DNA of 14,798 nt from JBNKDD01 sp050288085 (GCA_050288085.1 JBNKDD010000134.1:1-14798); one strand, 5' to 3'. Counted from the stretch's first letter, positions 5,843 to 12,230 are shown. Numbers and translations are program-made. The notes: a model not told the origin generated them from the sequence alone.

Positions 5843-6688
5843 ATGAACAGACGACTATCCTTTTTGCTTGTGACTGGCATCCTTGCTGCTGTCACGGTCG
5901 CATGTAGTGGAACAGGGACAACAGTCCCACCGACACCGCTTCCAGCTACGGAAGACAAAGTGATGCCACCAACACCACCGCCCGGCCCTACTTTGCCCGA
6001 TCCAGTTGCGCCCGATCCTACATCACCTGGCTCAGAAGCATCCAGTCCGACAGCCGCTGAACCTGCTGTGTCCGAAGCCGTGGAATCGGGGCCTGCGACG
6101 ACATTTAAGCTTGAAGCCTGGGCCGACAACTGGTTTGCTGCTTACCTCGGTGAAGAATTGATCGTTGAAGATTCTGTGCCCATTACAACAGAGCGTTCTT
6201 TCAATGCCGAGACAGCGACTTTTGAGGCCGGTTATCCGCTTCTCTTAAACTTCATTCTTAAAGACTTTAAAGAAAATGACACTGGATTGGAATATATCGG
6301 CAGGGACAACCAGCAAATGGGAGATGGCGGTTTTATCATGCAGTTGACTGATATGGCGACCGGCCAGGTTGTGGCCGTTTCTGACGGGACATGGAAGTGT
6401 ACGGTCATTCATGAAGCACCGCTTGATAAGTCTTGCGAAAGAGAGTCTAATCCGGTAGCCGGGACCCCGCCCTGTGACTTTGTTGATCTGGGCGAACCAG
6501 CCGGTTGGAAAAGTTCCGATTATGATGATTCTGGCTGGCCTGCTGCCGCCGTTCACTCGGCCAGTGAGGTACGCCCCAAAGATGGTTATGACCAGATCGG
6601 TTGGGATGCAAGCGCAGAATTAATCTGGGGGCCAGACCTGGAAACTAACAACACTATCCTATGCCGTGTAACGGTCGATGCACCCTGA
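5843..6688 (+). CDS. Lipoprotein with Pro-rich linker and unrecognised beta-rich domain
   Basis: This is a 281-residue protein. The start is fixed by AAGGGGGAG (5832-5840). A type II signal peptide ends in V-T-V-A-C with Cys21. A low-complexity linker rich in Pro, Thr, Ser and Glu (about 22-86) puts the rest at a distance from the membrane. The C-terminal part (about 88-280) is rich in Trp and Asp and has two halves. The first runs from A-W-A-D-N-W-F-A-A-Y-L through E-D-S-V-P-I-T-T-E-R-S-F-N-A-E and ends near D-M-A-T-G-Q. The second contains G-W-K-S-S-D-Y-D-D-S-G-W and I-W-G-P-D-L. 'W-x-x-x-D-[YF]-D-D-S-x-W' segments recur in galactose-binding-like beta-sandwich modules, so a ligand- or glycan-binding role is possible; this is inference. 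Four cysteines (186, 198, 211, 274) may form disulfides. I cannot name a family. It is monocistronic with its own terminator. Confidence 0.88.
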   Translation: MNRRLSFLLVTGILAAVTVACSGTGTTVPPTPLPATEDKVMPPTPPPGPTLPDPVAPDPTSPGSEASSPTAAEPAVSEAVESGPATTFKLEAWADNWFAAYLGEELIVEDSVPITTERSFNAETATFEAGYPLLLNFILKDFKENDTGLEYIGRDNQQMGDGGFIMQLTDMATGQVVAVSDGTWKCTVIHEAPLDKSCERESNPVAGTPPCDFVDLGEPAGWKSSDYDDSGWPAAAVHSASEVRPKDGYDQIGWDASAELIWGPDLETNNTILCRVTVDAP

Positions 6689-6702
6689 TGTAGCAAAGAT
6701 GC

Positions 6703-6737
6703 ACAAAGGGTACAGACTTATGAACTGTACCCTTTGT
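6703..6737. terminator. Intrinsic terminator between convergent genes
   Basis: Perfect 13-bp arms ACAAAGGGTACAG (6703-6715) and CTGTACCCTTTGT (6725-6737) enclose a 9-nt loop. They are followed by TTGT on the plus strand and TCTTTGCT on the minus strand. It sits between the lipoprotein and nitroreductase stops and probably serves both directions, better in plus. Confidence 0.85.
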
Positions 6738-6747
6738 TTGTAATCAA

Positions 6748-7257
6748 TCACCATTTATCCTGGCGGACGAGTTCCGATAGTTTTTTGCGGCGCTTGAAGC
6801 CGGGTTCATCGCCCGGATAACCCAACGGTGTGAAGACCACCGGCTCGACGCCATCCGGCAGGCCGAGCACCTCGCGGGCAGCATCGACGTTAAAAGCACC
6901 GATCCAGCAGGTTCCCAACCCCAACTCTGTCGCCTGGAGGATCAGGTGATCCATCGCGATTGCTACATCCACGTGGTAATAGTTGGTGCCGTCACTGCGT
7001 ACCCAGGCTTCCGCGGGCACGCCAACCAGCGCGATCACAATTGGCGCTTGCACAAACCAATCCCGCTCGTAGATGCGCATCAGTTCTTCTTCGCGGCCCT
7101 TGGTACGGATCACGATCAGCCGGTAGGGCTGCAAGTTTTTAGCCGATGGTGCCAGCCTTACCGCTTCAAGCACCTGTTGGAGCATCTCATCCGGGACCGG
7201 GTCGGGTTTATAAGTGCGCACGCTGTAGCGGTCTTCGATCAGTTCCAGGAGTTCCAT
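6748..7257 (-). CDS. Nitroreductase family FMN-dependent oxidoreductase
   Basis: This 169-residue protein is short but complete for the small nitroreductase subfamily. The FMN-binding N-terminal motif is E-D-R-Y-S-V-R-T-Y (8-16, with R10, S12 and R14 as phosphate ligands). Then come L-A-P-S-A-K-N-L-Q-P-Y-R (35-46), the usual S-x-x-N-x-Q-P flavin contact, and the helix-loop G-L-G-T-C-W-I-G-A-F (113-122). Members are cytoplasmic homodimers that use NAD(P)H to reduce nitro groups, quinones or iodinated and other electrophiles; the natural substrate is unknown. An AAGGGA ribosome binding site precedes the start on the minus strand. It lies 74 nt downstream of the membrane protein at 7332-8390 on the same strand. 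It has its own candidate -10 (7315-7320) and an operator-like inverted repeat (7279-7303), so separate regulation is likely. Confidence 0.92.
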   Translation of the reverse strand: MELLELIEDRYSVRTYKPDPVPDEMLQQVLEAVRLAPSAKNLQPYRLIVIRTKGREEELMRIYERDWFVQAPIVIALVGVPAEAWVRSDGTNYYHVDVAIAMDHLILQATELGLGTCWIGAFNVDAAREVLGLPDGVEPVVFTPLGYPGDEPGFKRRKKLSELVRQDKW

Positions 7258-7278
7258 TGATTTTTCCCTTTCGTATCT

Positions 7279-7303
7279 GGTTTTCTTATAACGGTGGAAA
7301 ACC
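7279..7303. promoter_or_regulatory. Inverted repeat GGTTTTC-N11-GAAAACC before the nitroreductase
   Basis: Perfect 7-bp arms (7279-7285 and 7297-7303) lie between the candidate -10 and the nitroreductase start. They would begin just after the predicted transcription start, the usual place for a repressor site. The 25-bp size suits a dimeric regulator. No regulator gene is adjacent. Confidence 0.45.
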
Positions 7304-7314
7304 CCTTCGATATC

Positions 7315-7320
7315 ATTATA
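7315..7320 (-). promoter_or_regulatory. -10 hexamer TATAAT upstream of the nitroreductase
   Basis: On the minus strand this is a perfect TATAAT, 58 nt before the nitroreductase ATG and just beyond the upstream gene's stop. The -35 position (AGGGAA, 17-nt spacing) is poor, so activity is uncertain. Confidence 0.4.
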
Positions 7321-7331
7321 GTCGAGATTTT

Positions 7332-8390
7332 CTATGGTTCCCTTACACAGCGGTAGCTGTGGCGCGGATTGCCACCGGACTGCCAGGCACTATTGACCCA
7401 GCCGTTGTAACTGACAAAATAGGCATGTTCCTCGTCGTACAATTCGTACGCCCAATAGTAAATGGGAGGGGCCGTCGGGTCCCAGAGTGGAGTTTCTTTA
7501 TCCGGCTGCACCGGACACTTCATCTCTTCCTCGCCCTCACCACTCCAGGCGCAGCCCGCCGATTTGCCATCCCTGACCAGCGACCGGGCAAGCTCATCAA
7601 CGGTCGGCATCCGCCAGATATCCTGTGGGGTGTCCATCAGGGTCAGGCCGTCTTCGCTCAGGTATCGGCATAGATTGGTTGCTGCCATGTCTTCCTGGGT
7701 AGCCATTTTGTCTACTCTCTTCTCCAGGCCGATGGGAGGCCGCCCGTAAAAGGCTATCATCCGCCACGATGGATAGCCGCCATAATCCTGCAAATAGTTC
7801 CAACCCGGCCCTTCCGGTGCCCAGATCAGCTCGACGCCGTTCCCCTCGATCAACCGGGCCGACCGGTCGCCGTCATCCAGGCGGGTCAATACACGCGGCA
7901 GGTTAATAGCCGATATGACGATGATCATCAGCCCATAAGCGGCGAGAGCCAACGTCAGGCGTGGCTGGCGTAAACCCCAGCGTCGGTTCGGATCGTCGAT
8001 CTGGATATCGAACTTCTTGCGAAGCCGGGCATCGACAAAAAACAGCACGCCGATCACTGCCAGGGATCCGCTGACCCACAGGGAACTCCATTTCCGGTCA
8101 ACGACCAGCTTCCCATCCACGATGTGAGGGTCGAACCACAGATAAGTGAACGCTAATCCTAAAATGATCATTGCCCAGCCGCCGACGCGCGGCCATTTGA
8201 AGACCGCCAGAACCAGCAGCAGGGATAGCGTGCCGGGGATCAGGTAGGCCAGCCGGACATAGAATTTCCCATGCCAGCCCTCATGATACATTTCCGCGGT
8301 TCCCCAGAATGTCCAGAGCAGCATGAAGGCCAGGGCCATCAGGCTGGTGATGATCATCGGCAGCCAATGCCAGAATCGTTTCTTTTCCAT
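7332..8390 (-). CDS. Five-TM membrane protein with C-terminal Lcl/DUF1566-like domain
   Basis: This is a 352-residue protein. Hydrophobic helices lie at about 8-29, 46-66, 70-88, 103-121 and 145-165. An odd number of helices with a basic N-terminus (M-E-K-K-R) puts the C-terminus outside the cell. The C-terminal part (about 185-352) has N-L-C-R-Y-L-S-E-D-G (239-248), I-W-R-M-P-T-V-D-E-L (258-267), Y-Y-W-A-Y-E (311-316), A-Y-F-V-S-Y-N-G (323-330) and Y-R-C-V-R (346-350). This 'WRxPTxxEL ... YYW ... RCVR' order is typical of DUF1566/Lcl_C, a C-type-lectin-like fold that includes collagen-like Legionella protein ends. Cys241, 280, 292 and 348 could form two disulfides, which fits the external location. 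A binding or sensing role is inferred; no enzyme motif is seen. The divergent neighbour at 8628 carries a related fold (FGE-sulfatase). Confidence 0.85.
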   Translation of the reverse strand: MEKKRFWHWLPMIITSLMALAFMLLWTFWGTAEMYHEGWHGKFYVRLAYLIPGTLSLLLVLAVFKWPRVGGWAMIILGLAFTYLWFDPHIVDGKLVVDRKWSSLWVSGSLAVIGVLFFVDARLRKKFDIQIDDPNRRWGLRQPRLTLALAAYGLMIIVISAINLPRVLTRLDDGDRSARLIEGNGVELIWAPEGPGWNYLQDYGGYPSWRMIAFYGRPPIGLEKRVDKMATQEDMAATNLCRYLSEDGLTLMDTPQDIWRMPTVDELARSLVRDGKSAGCAWSGEGEEEMKCPVQPDKETPLWDPTAPPIYYWAYELYDEEHAYFVSYNGWVNSAWQSGGNPRHSYRCVREP

Positions 8391-8471
8391 GCTAACGTTA
8401 TCTCCAGGCCGTGGTTAAATAAAGGTGTGAGTCGTTATTTTGACGTAAAACAGGGGGAAAGCAAGTGCTTC

Positions 8472-8499
8472 TTGCCGCCGTAGATGCCTATGATACAAT
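8472..8499 (+). promoter_or_regulatory. Promoter for the FGE-fold lipoprotein gene
   Basis: TTGCCG (8472-8477), a 16-nt spacer and TACAAT (8494-8499) with a TG one base upstream (extended -10). It is directed toward the gene at 8628 and implies a leader of roughly 120 nt. Confidence 0.55.
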
Positions 8500-8552
8500 G
8501 ATGATGGATTCCTCTGGCCTGTCACCGATTTTATTTCACATGAATATTATTA

Positions 8553-8598
8553 AGCTGGGCCAGCCCAGCTGAAGCAGATATGGTTTTTTCAGAACCAT
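8553..8598 (+). other. Two hairpins in the 5' leader of the FGE-fold gene
   Basis: The first hairpin is AGCTGGG-CCAG-CCCAGCT (8553-8570). The second has ATGGTT and AACCAT arms (8580-8585, 8593-8598) around a T-rich loop. The T6 run lies 14 nt after the first stem, too far for a standard terminator. They may affect leader stability or translation; I recognise no riboswitch. Confidence 0.35.
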
Positions 8599-8627
8599 TA
8601 TTTGTTTCCCCTTAAGGAGATAACGAA

Positions 8628-9692
8628 ATGGGGTTTGGGGCAAAAGGATGCAACTATCGATTCCCATTCCTGGCGTTTGTTTTAATCGTGCTAACTGCCG
8701 GATATGGTTGCTCACCACCGGCTTCAACCGGAGATGCACCAGTTGAGGAACAAGATCAGCCTGTTACCGAATCAACTGAAGAACAGCAGGAAGTTGAACC
8801 AACCGCGACCGAAGCTCCCCCTACCGAGCTGCCCACAGTTACTCCCGGGGTGTCTGAAAATGGAGACTGGCAGCCGGTGAACGGAGAACTGAACGGCCAT
8901 GCGATGGTCTATGTCCCTGCGGGGTGTTTCATGATGGGGAGTTCTGAAGCTCAGATCGAAACAGCGATGCAAGAATGCCCTGATCTATACAGCGGTGCGC
9001 CGTTCCAATGCGATCCGAGCGGCTATCAGGTTGAAGGCCCTCAGCATGAAGTGTGCCTGGACGCCATGTGGATCGGGCAGACGGAAGTGACGAACAGCCA
9101 GTACACAGCCTGCGTAGAGGCCGGGGCATGTTCTCTGCCGGATGACCGGATTTATTATGATGATCCAGCCTATGCCGATCACCCCGTGATCCGGGTCACC
9201 TGGCAGGATGCAACAAACTACGCGGAATGGGTAGAGGGGAGATTGCCCACCGAAGCAGAGTGGGAATATGCGGCACGCGGCCCAAGCGGGTGGGGCTATC
9301 CCTGGGGAGATGCCTTTGAGCAGGATCGGCTAAATTACTGCGACGTGAATTGTGACGTTTACTTCTGGGCGGATACCACTTACGATGATGGGTATGCATT
9401 AACCGCTCCGGTCGGAACCTATCCCAATGGCGCATCGTGGGTCGGCGCGCTGGATATGAGCGGCAATGCCTGGGAATGGGTCAGCAGTGTATTCAAGGAT
9501 TATCCCTATGATGCCACCGATGGCCGTGAAGAGCCGGGTGCTGATGGCAACCACGTGCTGCGTGGCGGAGCCTTTGATCTCAGCTATCTTGATGTGCGAT
9601 CCGCGTTCCGGTATGTGCTGCCTGCCGATGGAAGCTGCCGGGGTTATGGTTTTCGTGTAGCGGCTGATGCTGATGCGGTGACAACCCCGTAA
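8628..9692 (+). CDS. FGE-sulfatase (SUMF1-fold) lipoprotein lacking catalytic cysteines
   Basis: This is a 354-residue protein; AAGGAG (8614-8619) fixes the start. A hydrophobic signal (about 12-27) is followed by Cys28 in a slightly atypical lipobox (A-G-Y-G-C). An acidic, Thr/Pro/Glu-rich linker (about 29-75) follows. The FGE-sulfatase domain (about 91-346) starts with M-V-Y-V-P-A-G-C-F-M-M-G-S, and has Q-T-E-V-T-N-S-Q-Y, R-L-P-T-E-A-E-W-E-Y-A-A-R-G (205-218), S-G-N-A-W-E-W-V (278-285), L-R-G-G-A-F (311-316) and G-F-R-V-A. True formylglycine-generating enzymes have C-x4-C after RGGS; here those positions are Leu and Val, so sulfatase activation is not expected. Many other cysteines (for example A-C-V-E-A-G-A-C) suggest disulfides outside the cell. 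A binding or structural role is inferred. It is monocistronic with a terminator and lies divergent to a DUF1566-like membrane protein. Confidence 0.92.
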   Translation: MGFGAKGCNYRFPFLAFVLIVLTAGYGCSPPASTGDAPVEEQDQPVTESTEEQQEVEPTATEAPPTELPTVTPGVSENGDWQPVNGELNGHAMVYVPAGCFMMGSSEAQIETAMQECPDLYSGAPFQCDPSGYQVEGPQHEVCLDAMWIGQTEVTNSQYTACVEAGACSLPDDRIYYDDPAYADHPVIRVTWQDATNYAEWVEGRLPTEAEWEYAARGPSGWGYPWGDAFEQDRLNYCDVNCDVYFWADTTYDDGYALTAPVGTYPNGASWVGALDMSGNAWEWVSSVFKDYPYDATDGREEPGADGNHVLRGGAFDLSYLDVRSAFRYVLPADGSCRGYGFRVAADADAVTTP

Positions 9693-9717
9693 CGTGATTT
9701 TGCTACCAAGCATATGA

Positions 9718-9750
9718 AACGAGCCGTTGAGTAAACCCCGGCGGCTCGTT
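9718..9750 (+). terminator. Terminator after the FGE-fold gene
   Basis: Arms AACGAGCCG (9718-9726) and CGGCTCGTT (9742-9750) enclose a 15-nt loop and are followed by AATAATTT. The U-run is interrupted, so it is of moderate strength. Confidence 0.65.
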
Positions 9751-9846
9751 AATAATTTCAGGTGTTTAACCACTACAGCTTTGACTCTGGTGGTTCTTCC
9801 CGGCCTTTAGCCGGGCGTAGGGGAGCAATAAATTATTTCGATAATA

Positions 9847-10599
9847 TCACACCAATACCAGGATCTCTCCATCCGCCGGGATCAACAACTGCTGATCCGA
9901 GATACCCTCGGATGCGGCCTGTGTTCGCAGGTCGGCCCGTGACACCGTGCCATGATCGAGCGAATCCAGGTGAACGGCGACAATCCGGGCCTGTGGGGCG
10001 GCCTTACAAACTGCGAGAGTCTGGTCGGCGTTCATTATGATAGGGTCATCTTTGTCGAATTCGGCTCCACTGGAATGGGTGATGATCACGTCTGGCTGCG
10101 TATCCGCGATCACCTGCTCAACCTGTTCGCACCAGATGGTATCCCCGCACCAATAGACGGTTGGCTCGGCCTCAGCCTGAAAAACGAACCCGGATACCTT
10201 CCCCATCCGTTCACCCCATTTGCCGGTTCCGTGCTTCCCCGGTGTGCGGCTGATGGTGATCCCTTCCCATCTGATAGCGTCCCCGATGAGCGTCACCTGC
10301 TGGAATCCCTTCTCCACGATCTTGTCCTCATTCTCCGGCTGGCAGAAAAGCGGAATGTCTTTTGGGAGCAAATCCTGGGCCAACTGGTCGAAGTGATCAA
10401 TGTGCAGGTGAGAGACGATGATCATCTCGATATCCTGGATCACCGCTTCCGGTGAACAGGGGAGATCAACCAGGGGATTGAGCGCTTTCCCCGCGAAGCT
10501 CTCAACCGTGTGTTTGGCGGCCAGAAAGGGATCGATCAAAAACTGGTGTCCGGCATAGTTTATACGCAGGGTAGCATTGCGGATCAGGTGGAGTTGCAT
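9847..10599 (-). CDS. MBL-fold metallo-hydrolase (UlaG-like branch)
   Basis: This 250-residue cytoplasmic protein has the metallo-beta-lactamase fold. It opens with M-Q-L-H-L-I-R-N-A-T-L-R-I-N-Y-A-G-H-Q-F-L-I-D-P-F, which is typical of the UlaG/UPF0173 type with 'G-x-x-x-L-I-D-P-x-L'. The metal motif is S-H-L-H-I-D-H-F-D (63-71: H64, H66, D68, H69). Further ligand candidates are H123 in G-K-H-G-T-G, D153 in W-C-G-D-T and H210/H216 in A-V-H-L-D-S-L-D-H. Known relatives hydrolyse lactones (L-ascorbate-6-phosphate), phosphodiesters or other esters; the substrate here cannot be assigned. It stands alone, convergent with the FGE-fold gene and divergent from the DUF4397 gene. A promoter candidate with a palindrome in its spacer lies upstream (10646-10674). 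Confidence 0.9.
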   Translation of the reverse strand: MQLHLIRNATLRINYAGHQFLIDPFLAAKHTVESFAGKALNPLVDLPCSPEAVIQDIEMIIVSHLHIDHFDQLAQDLLPKDIPLFCQPENEDKIVEKGFQQVTLIGDAIRWEGITISRTPGKHGTGKWGERMGKVSGFVFQAEAEPTVYWCGDTIWCEQVEQVIADTQPDVIITHSSGAEFDKDDPIIMNADQTLAVCKAAPQARIVAVHLDSLDHGTVSRADLRTQAASEGISDQQLLIPADGEILVLV

Positions 10600-10645
10600 C
10601 TATCTTCATTCTCCATTTGTGTGAGTTGTTGAGATATACACGGCT

Positions 10646-10674
10646 ATCTTATGTTAGTTCAACTGAACAAACAA
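10646..10674 (-). promoter_or_regulatory. Promoter candidate for the MBL gene with a spacer palindrome
   Basis: Read on the minus strand: TTGTTT (10674-10669), a 17-nt spacer and TAAGAT (10651-10646). The spacer holds GTTCA-AC-TGAAC (10657-10668), perfect 5-bp arms, where a repressor or MerR-like activator could bind. The hexamers are only moderate matches. Confidence 0.35.
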
Positions 10675-10805
10675 CTCGCTGGACTCCCCACAATAATGAG
10701 GGCGATAGGAGAGATCACCCGGCAATCGTATAGTTTGCGTGATTCCCTGATTTGCAAACTTGTGCTATCATGGAAAATGAAAATGCATTATAATGATGTG
10801 CATGG

Positions 10806-10818
10806 GGGTCTGAGACCC
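10806..10818. promoter_or_regulatory. Palindrome GGGTCT-G-AGACCC at the -35 position of the DUF4397 promoter
   Basis: Perfect 6-bp arms around one base end exactly where a -35 element would begin (10818 for a 17-nt spacer before TATAAT at 10841). This suits an operator or activator site. No matching regulator is nearby. Confidence 0.4.
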
Positions 10819-10837
10819 TATCAATTATAGGTGTTAT

Positions 10838-10846
10838 TGCTATAAT
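10838..10846 (+). promoter_or_regulatory. Extended -10 promoter of the DUF4397 gene, inside an inverted repeat
   Basis: TG-C-TATAAT is a perfect extended -10, 25 nt before the start codon. It forms the right arm of ATTATAG-N9-CTATAAT (10824-10830 and 10840-10846), a 7-bp inverted repeat that could be an operator masking the promoter. Confidence 0.65.
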
Positions 10847-10871
10847 CCTAGCAAATGAAAGGAGCGCATCA

Positions 10872-11651
10872 ATGCGAAGAAAGCTCCGTTTGGTTCTGGT
10901 CATTGCATTAGTAGTAGCTGCGCTGGCTATCCCGCTTGGTGTGGTAATGGCGCAGGATAGTACTGGTGGGACGGCTTACGTCCTGGTTGCAAACTTCTCC
11001 CCAGATTCCCCGGCTGTTGATATTTATATCAATGGCGTGCTGTTCGGCGAGTCACTGGAGTTTGCTGAAGGCGCTTATCCGGTCGCTGTCAGTACGGATG
11101 AACCGGTGCTGGTAGATGTACGCATCACCGGCGCGGCAATCACCGATGCCCCGGTCGTACAGGGTTACGCTGTTCTGGGCAACGGTGAATACTATATGGT
11201 CCCGGTGATGAACATCAAAGAACGGGCACAGTTCGGAGCCTACATCATACCGGTGTTGGGGCCGCTCGGTACTAATGAAACCCGTGTCCAGTTCTTCCAC
11301 GCTGTACCCGAAGGGCCACGGTTTGACATCAAAGATGGCAGCGGTCAGACCTTTATCGAGGCGCTGGGTTACGTTGAAGACCCCATCACCTCGACTAACC
11401 TGGAGGCCGGTGATTATAACTGGCAGGTGTGGAGCAACAACCGGGTGATTGTCCCCAACCATGTTGAAAACCCAGATGCCCCTCCTGGCGGATTGGCCTA
11501 TGACCTGGGGACACTGCGTCTGAGGAAGAATGAGGTATACAGCTTTTACATCATTGGTTCACCCACCGGAAACCCGAAAGTTGTAACATTGGTGCTGGCA
11601 ATGCCGCAAGGCGGCGGCGATCCCTTAGCACCACCTCGTACCATCCGATAA
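10872..11651 (+). CDS. Secreted DUF4397 protein
   Basis: This is a 259-residue protein; AAAGGAG (10858-10864) lies 7 nt before the ATG. A classical Sec signal peptide (R-R-K-L-R, hydrophobic core, V-V-M-A|Q-D) is probably cleaved after Ala27. The mature protein begins with A-Y-V-L-V-A-N-F-S-P-D-S-P-A-V-D-I-Y-I-N-G (35-55), the signature of DUF4397. A second similar unit starts at T-R-V-Q-F-F-H-A-V-P-E-G-P-R-F-D-I (137-153), so two Ig-like beta-sandwich repeats are likely. DUF4397 domains occur in secreted and surface proteins of many bacteria; no activity is assigned. The C-terminus has no sorting signal or anchor, so it is probably released or held by other envelope parts. Transcribed from a clear extended -10 promoter with flanking symmetric sites. 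Confidence 0.9.
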   Translation: MRRKLRLVLVIALVVAALAIPLGVVMAQDSTGGTAYVLVANFSPDSPAVDIYINGVLFGESLEFAEGAYPVAVSTDEPVLVDVRITGAAITDAPVVQGYAVLGNGEYYMVPVMNIKERAQFGAYIIPVLGPLGTNETRVQFFHAVPEGPRFDIKDGSGQTFIEALGYVEDPITSTNLEAGDYNWQVWSNNRVIVPNHVENPDAPPGGLAYDLGTLRLRKNEVYSFYIIGSPTGNPKVVTLVLAMPQGGGDPLAPPRTIR

Positions 11652-11685
11652 CATATTGCTTGTACTTCATAACAAAAACTGATTG

Positions 11686-11715
11686 TCGGGCTGGCGCGGT
11701 CGCGCACCAGCCCGA
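11686..11715 (+). terminator. Hairpin between the DUF4397 gene and the universal stress gene
   Basis: Arms TCGGGCTGG (11686-11694) and CCAGCCCGA (11707-11715) with inner CGCG pairing form a stable stem, but the plus-strand tail is only TTGCG. It may be a weak terminator or an RNA-processing hairpin allowing some read-through to the gene at 11735. Confidence 0.55.
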
Positions 11716-11724
11716 TTGCGTATT

Positions 11725-11729
11725 GGAGG
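11725..11729 (+). promoter_or_regulatory. Ribosome binding site deciding the GTG start at 11735
   Basis: GGAGG lies 5 nt before GTG 11735. The frame is open further upstream, but an upstream start would have to read through the hairpin and lacks family similarity. Confidence 0.8.
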
Positions 11730-11734
11730 TAGCT

Positions 11735-12181
11735 GTGTACAAATCCATCCTGGTTCCTCTGGATGGCTCTCGCCGTGCCGAAGCGATCTTGCCGCATGTC
11801 GAAAGCCTGGCGCTATCGTATAAGTCCTACGTGTTGATGCTGCGCGTGATCGAATCAGGCCAGGTGATCGTCGATCCACACGAATCAATGTTGAAGCTTC
11901 AATTAGAAGAATTCAAGGCCAAAGAGGAAGAGGTCAGGGCCTATTTACGCGGGCATATCGGGGAATTCCGTGAACGGGGAATTAAAACCGATCTGCGTGT
12001 CGCCCAGGGGCCGGTCGTTAAATCGATCATCCAGATGGCGGAAACGGAGAATGTTGATCTGGTGGCGATGGCGAGCCATGGCCGGACAGGGTTAGCCCGC
12101 GCTTTTTATGGTAGTGTGGCTGCCGGGGTGCTGAATCGCATCAACCGGCCTCTTTTGTTGGTGCGTTCTATTGGCGGCTGA
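11735..12181 (+). CDS. Universal stress protein (UspA family)
   Basis: This 148-residue single-domain Usp starts at a GTG that places the conserved Y-K-S-I-L-V-P-L-D-G-S motif at the very N-terminus, as in the family. The C-terminal ATP-binding loop reads M-A-S-H-G-R-T-G-L-A-R-A-F-Y-G-S-V-A, matching G-x2-G-x9-G-S with the first Gly replaced by Ala, a common variant; so ATP binding is likely. It ends in R-P-L-L-L-V, the usual last strand. A charged helix (about 52-80, rich in Glu and Lys) follows the first strand pair. Usp proteins are cytoplasmic stress-responsive dimers with varied roles. It lies 83 nt after the DUF4397 gene and ends in a strong terminator. Confidence 0.95.
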   Translation: MYKSILVPLDGSRRAEAILPHVESLALSYKSYVLMLRVIESGQVIVDPHESMLKLQLEEFKAKEEEVRAYLRGHIGEFRERGIKTDLRVAQGPVVKSIIQMAETENVDLVAMASHGRTGLARAFYGSVAAGVLNRINRPLLLVRSIGG

Positions 12182-12201
12182 TTGCTCGTTGTTAATTAGA
12201 T

Positions 12202-12230
12202 AAGCGACTCGTCGAGATGCTGAGTCGCTT
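12202..12230 (+). terminator. Strong intrinsic terminator after the universal stress gene
   Basis: AAGCGACTC (12202-12210) and GAGTCGCTT (12222-12230) enclose an 11-nt loop, followed directly by TTTTCTT. It ends only about 24 nt before the start of the DUF58 gene. Confidence 0.9.

Noticed and set aside
9799..9815. Hairpin CCCGGC-CTTTA-GCCGGG as terminator of the MBL gene
   Set aside because: The stem is only 6 bp and no T-run follows on either strand, so I cannot support a terminator; it lies about 30 nt past the MBL stop.
10657..10668. GTTC-N4-GAAC as an SOS (LexA) box
   Set aside because: The Gram-positive/Chloroflexota-type LexA site is GAAC-N4-GTTC; here the half-sites are in the reverse order, and the gene is not a repair gene.
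11660..11734. N-terminal extension of the universal stress protein upstream of 11735
   Set aside because: It would encode the hairpin region and 25 residues absent from the family; the GGAGG site and the family-typical N-terminus both support GTG 11735.
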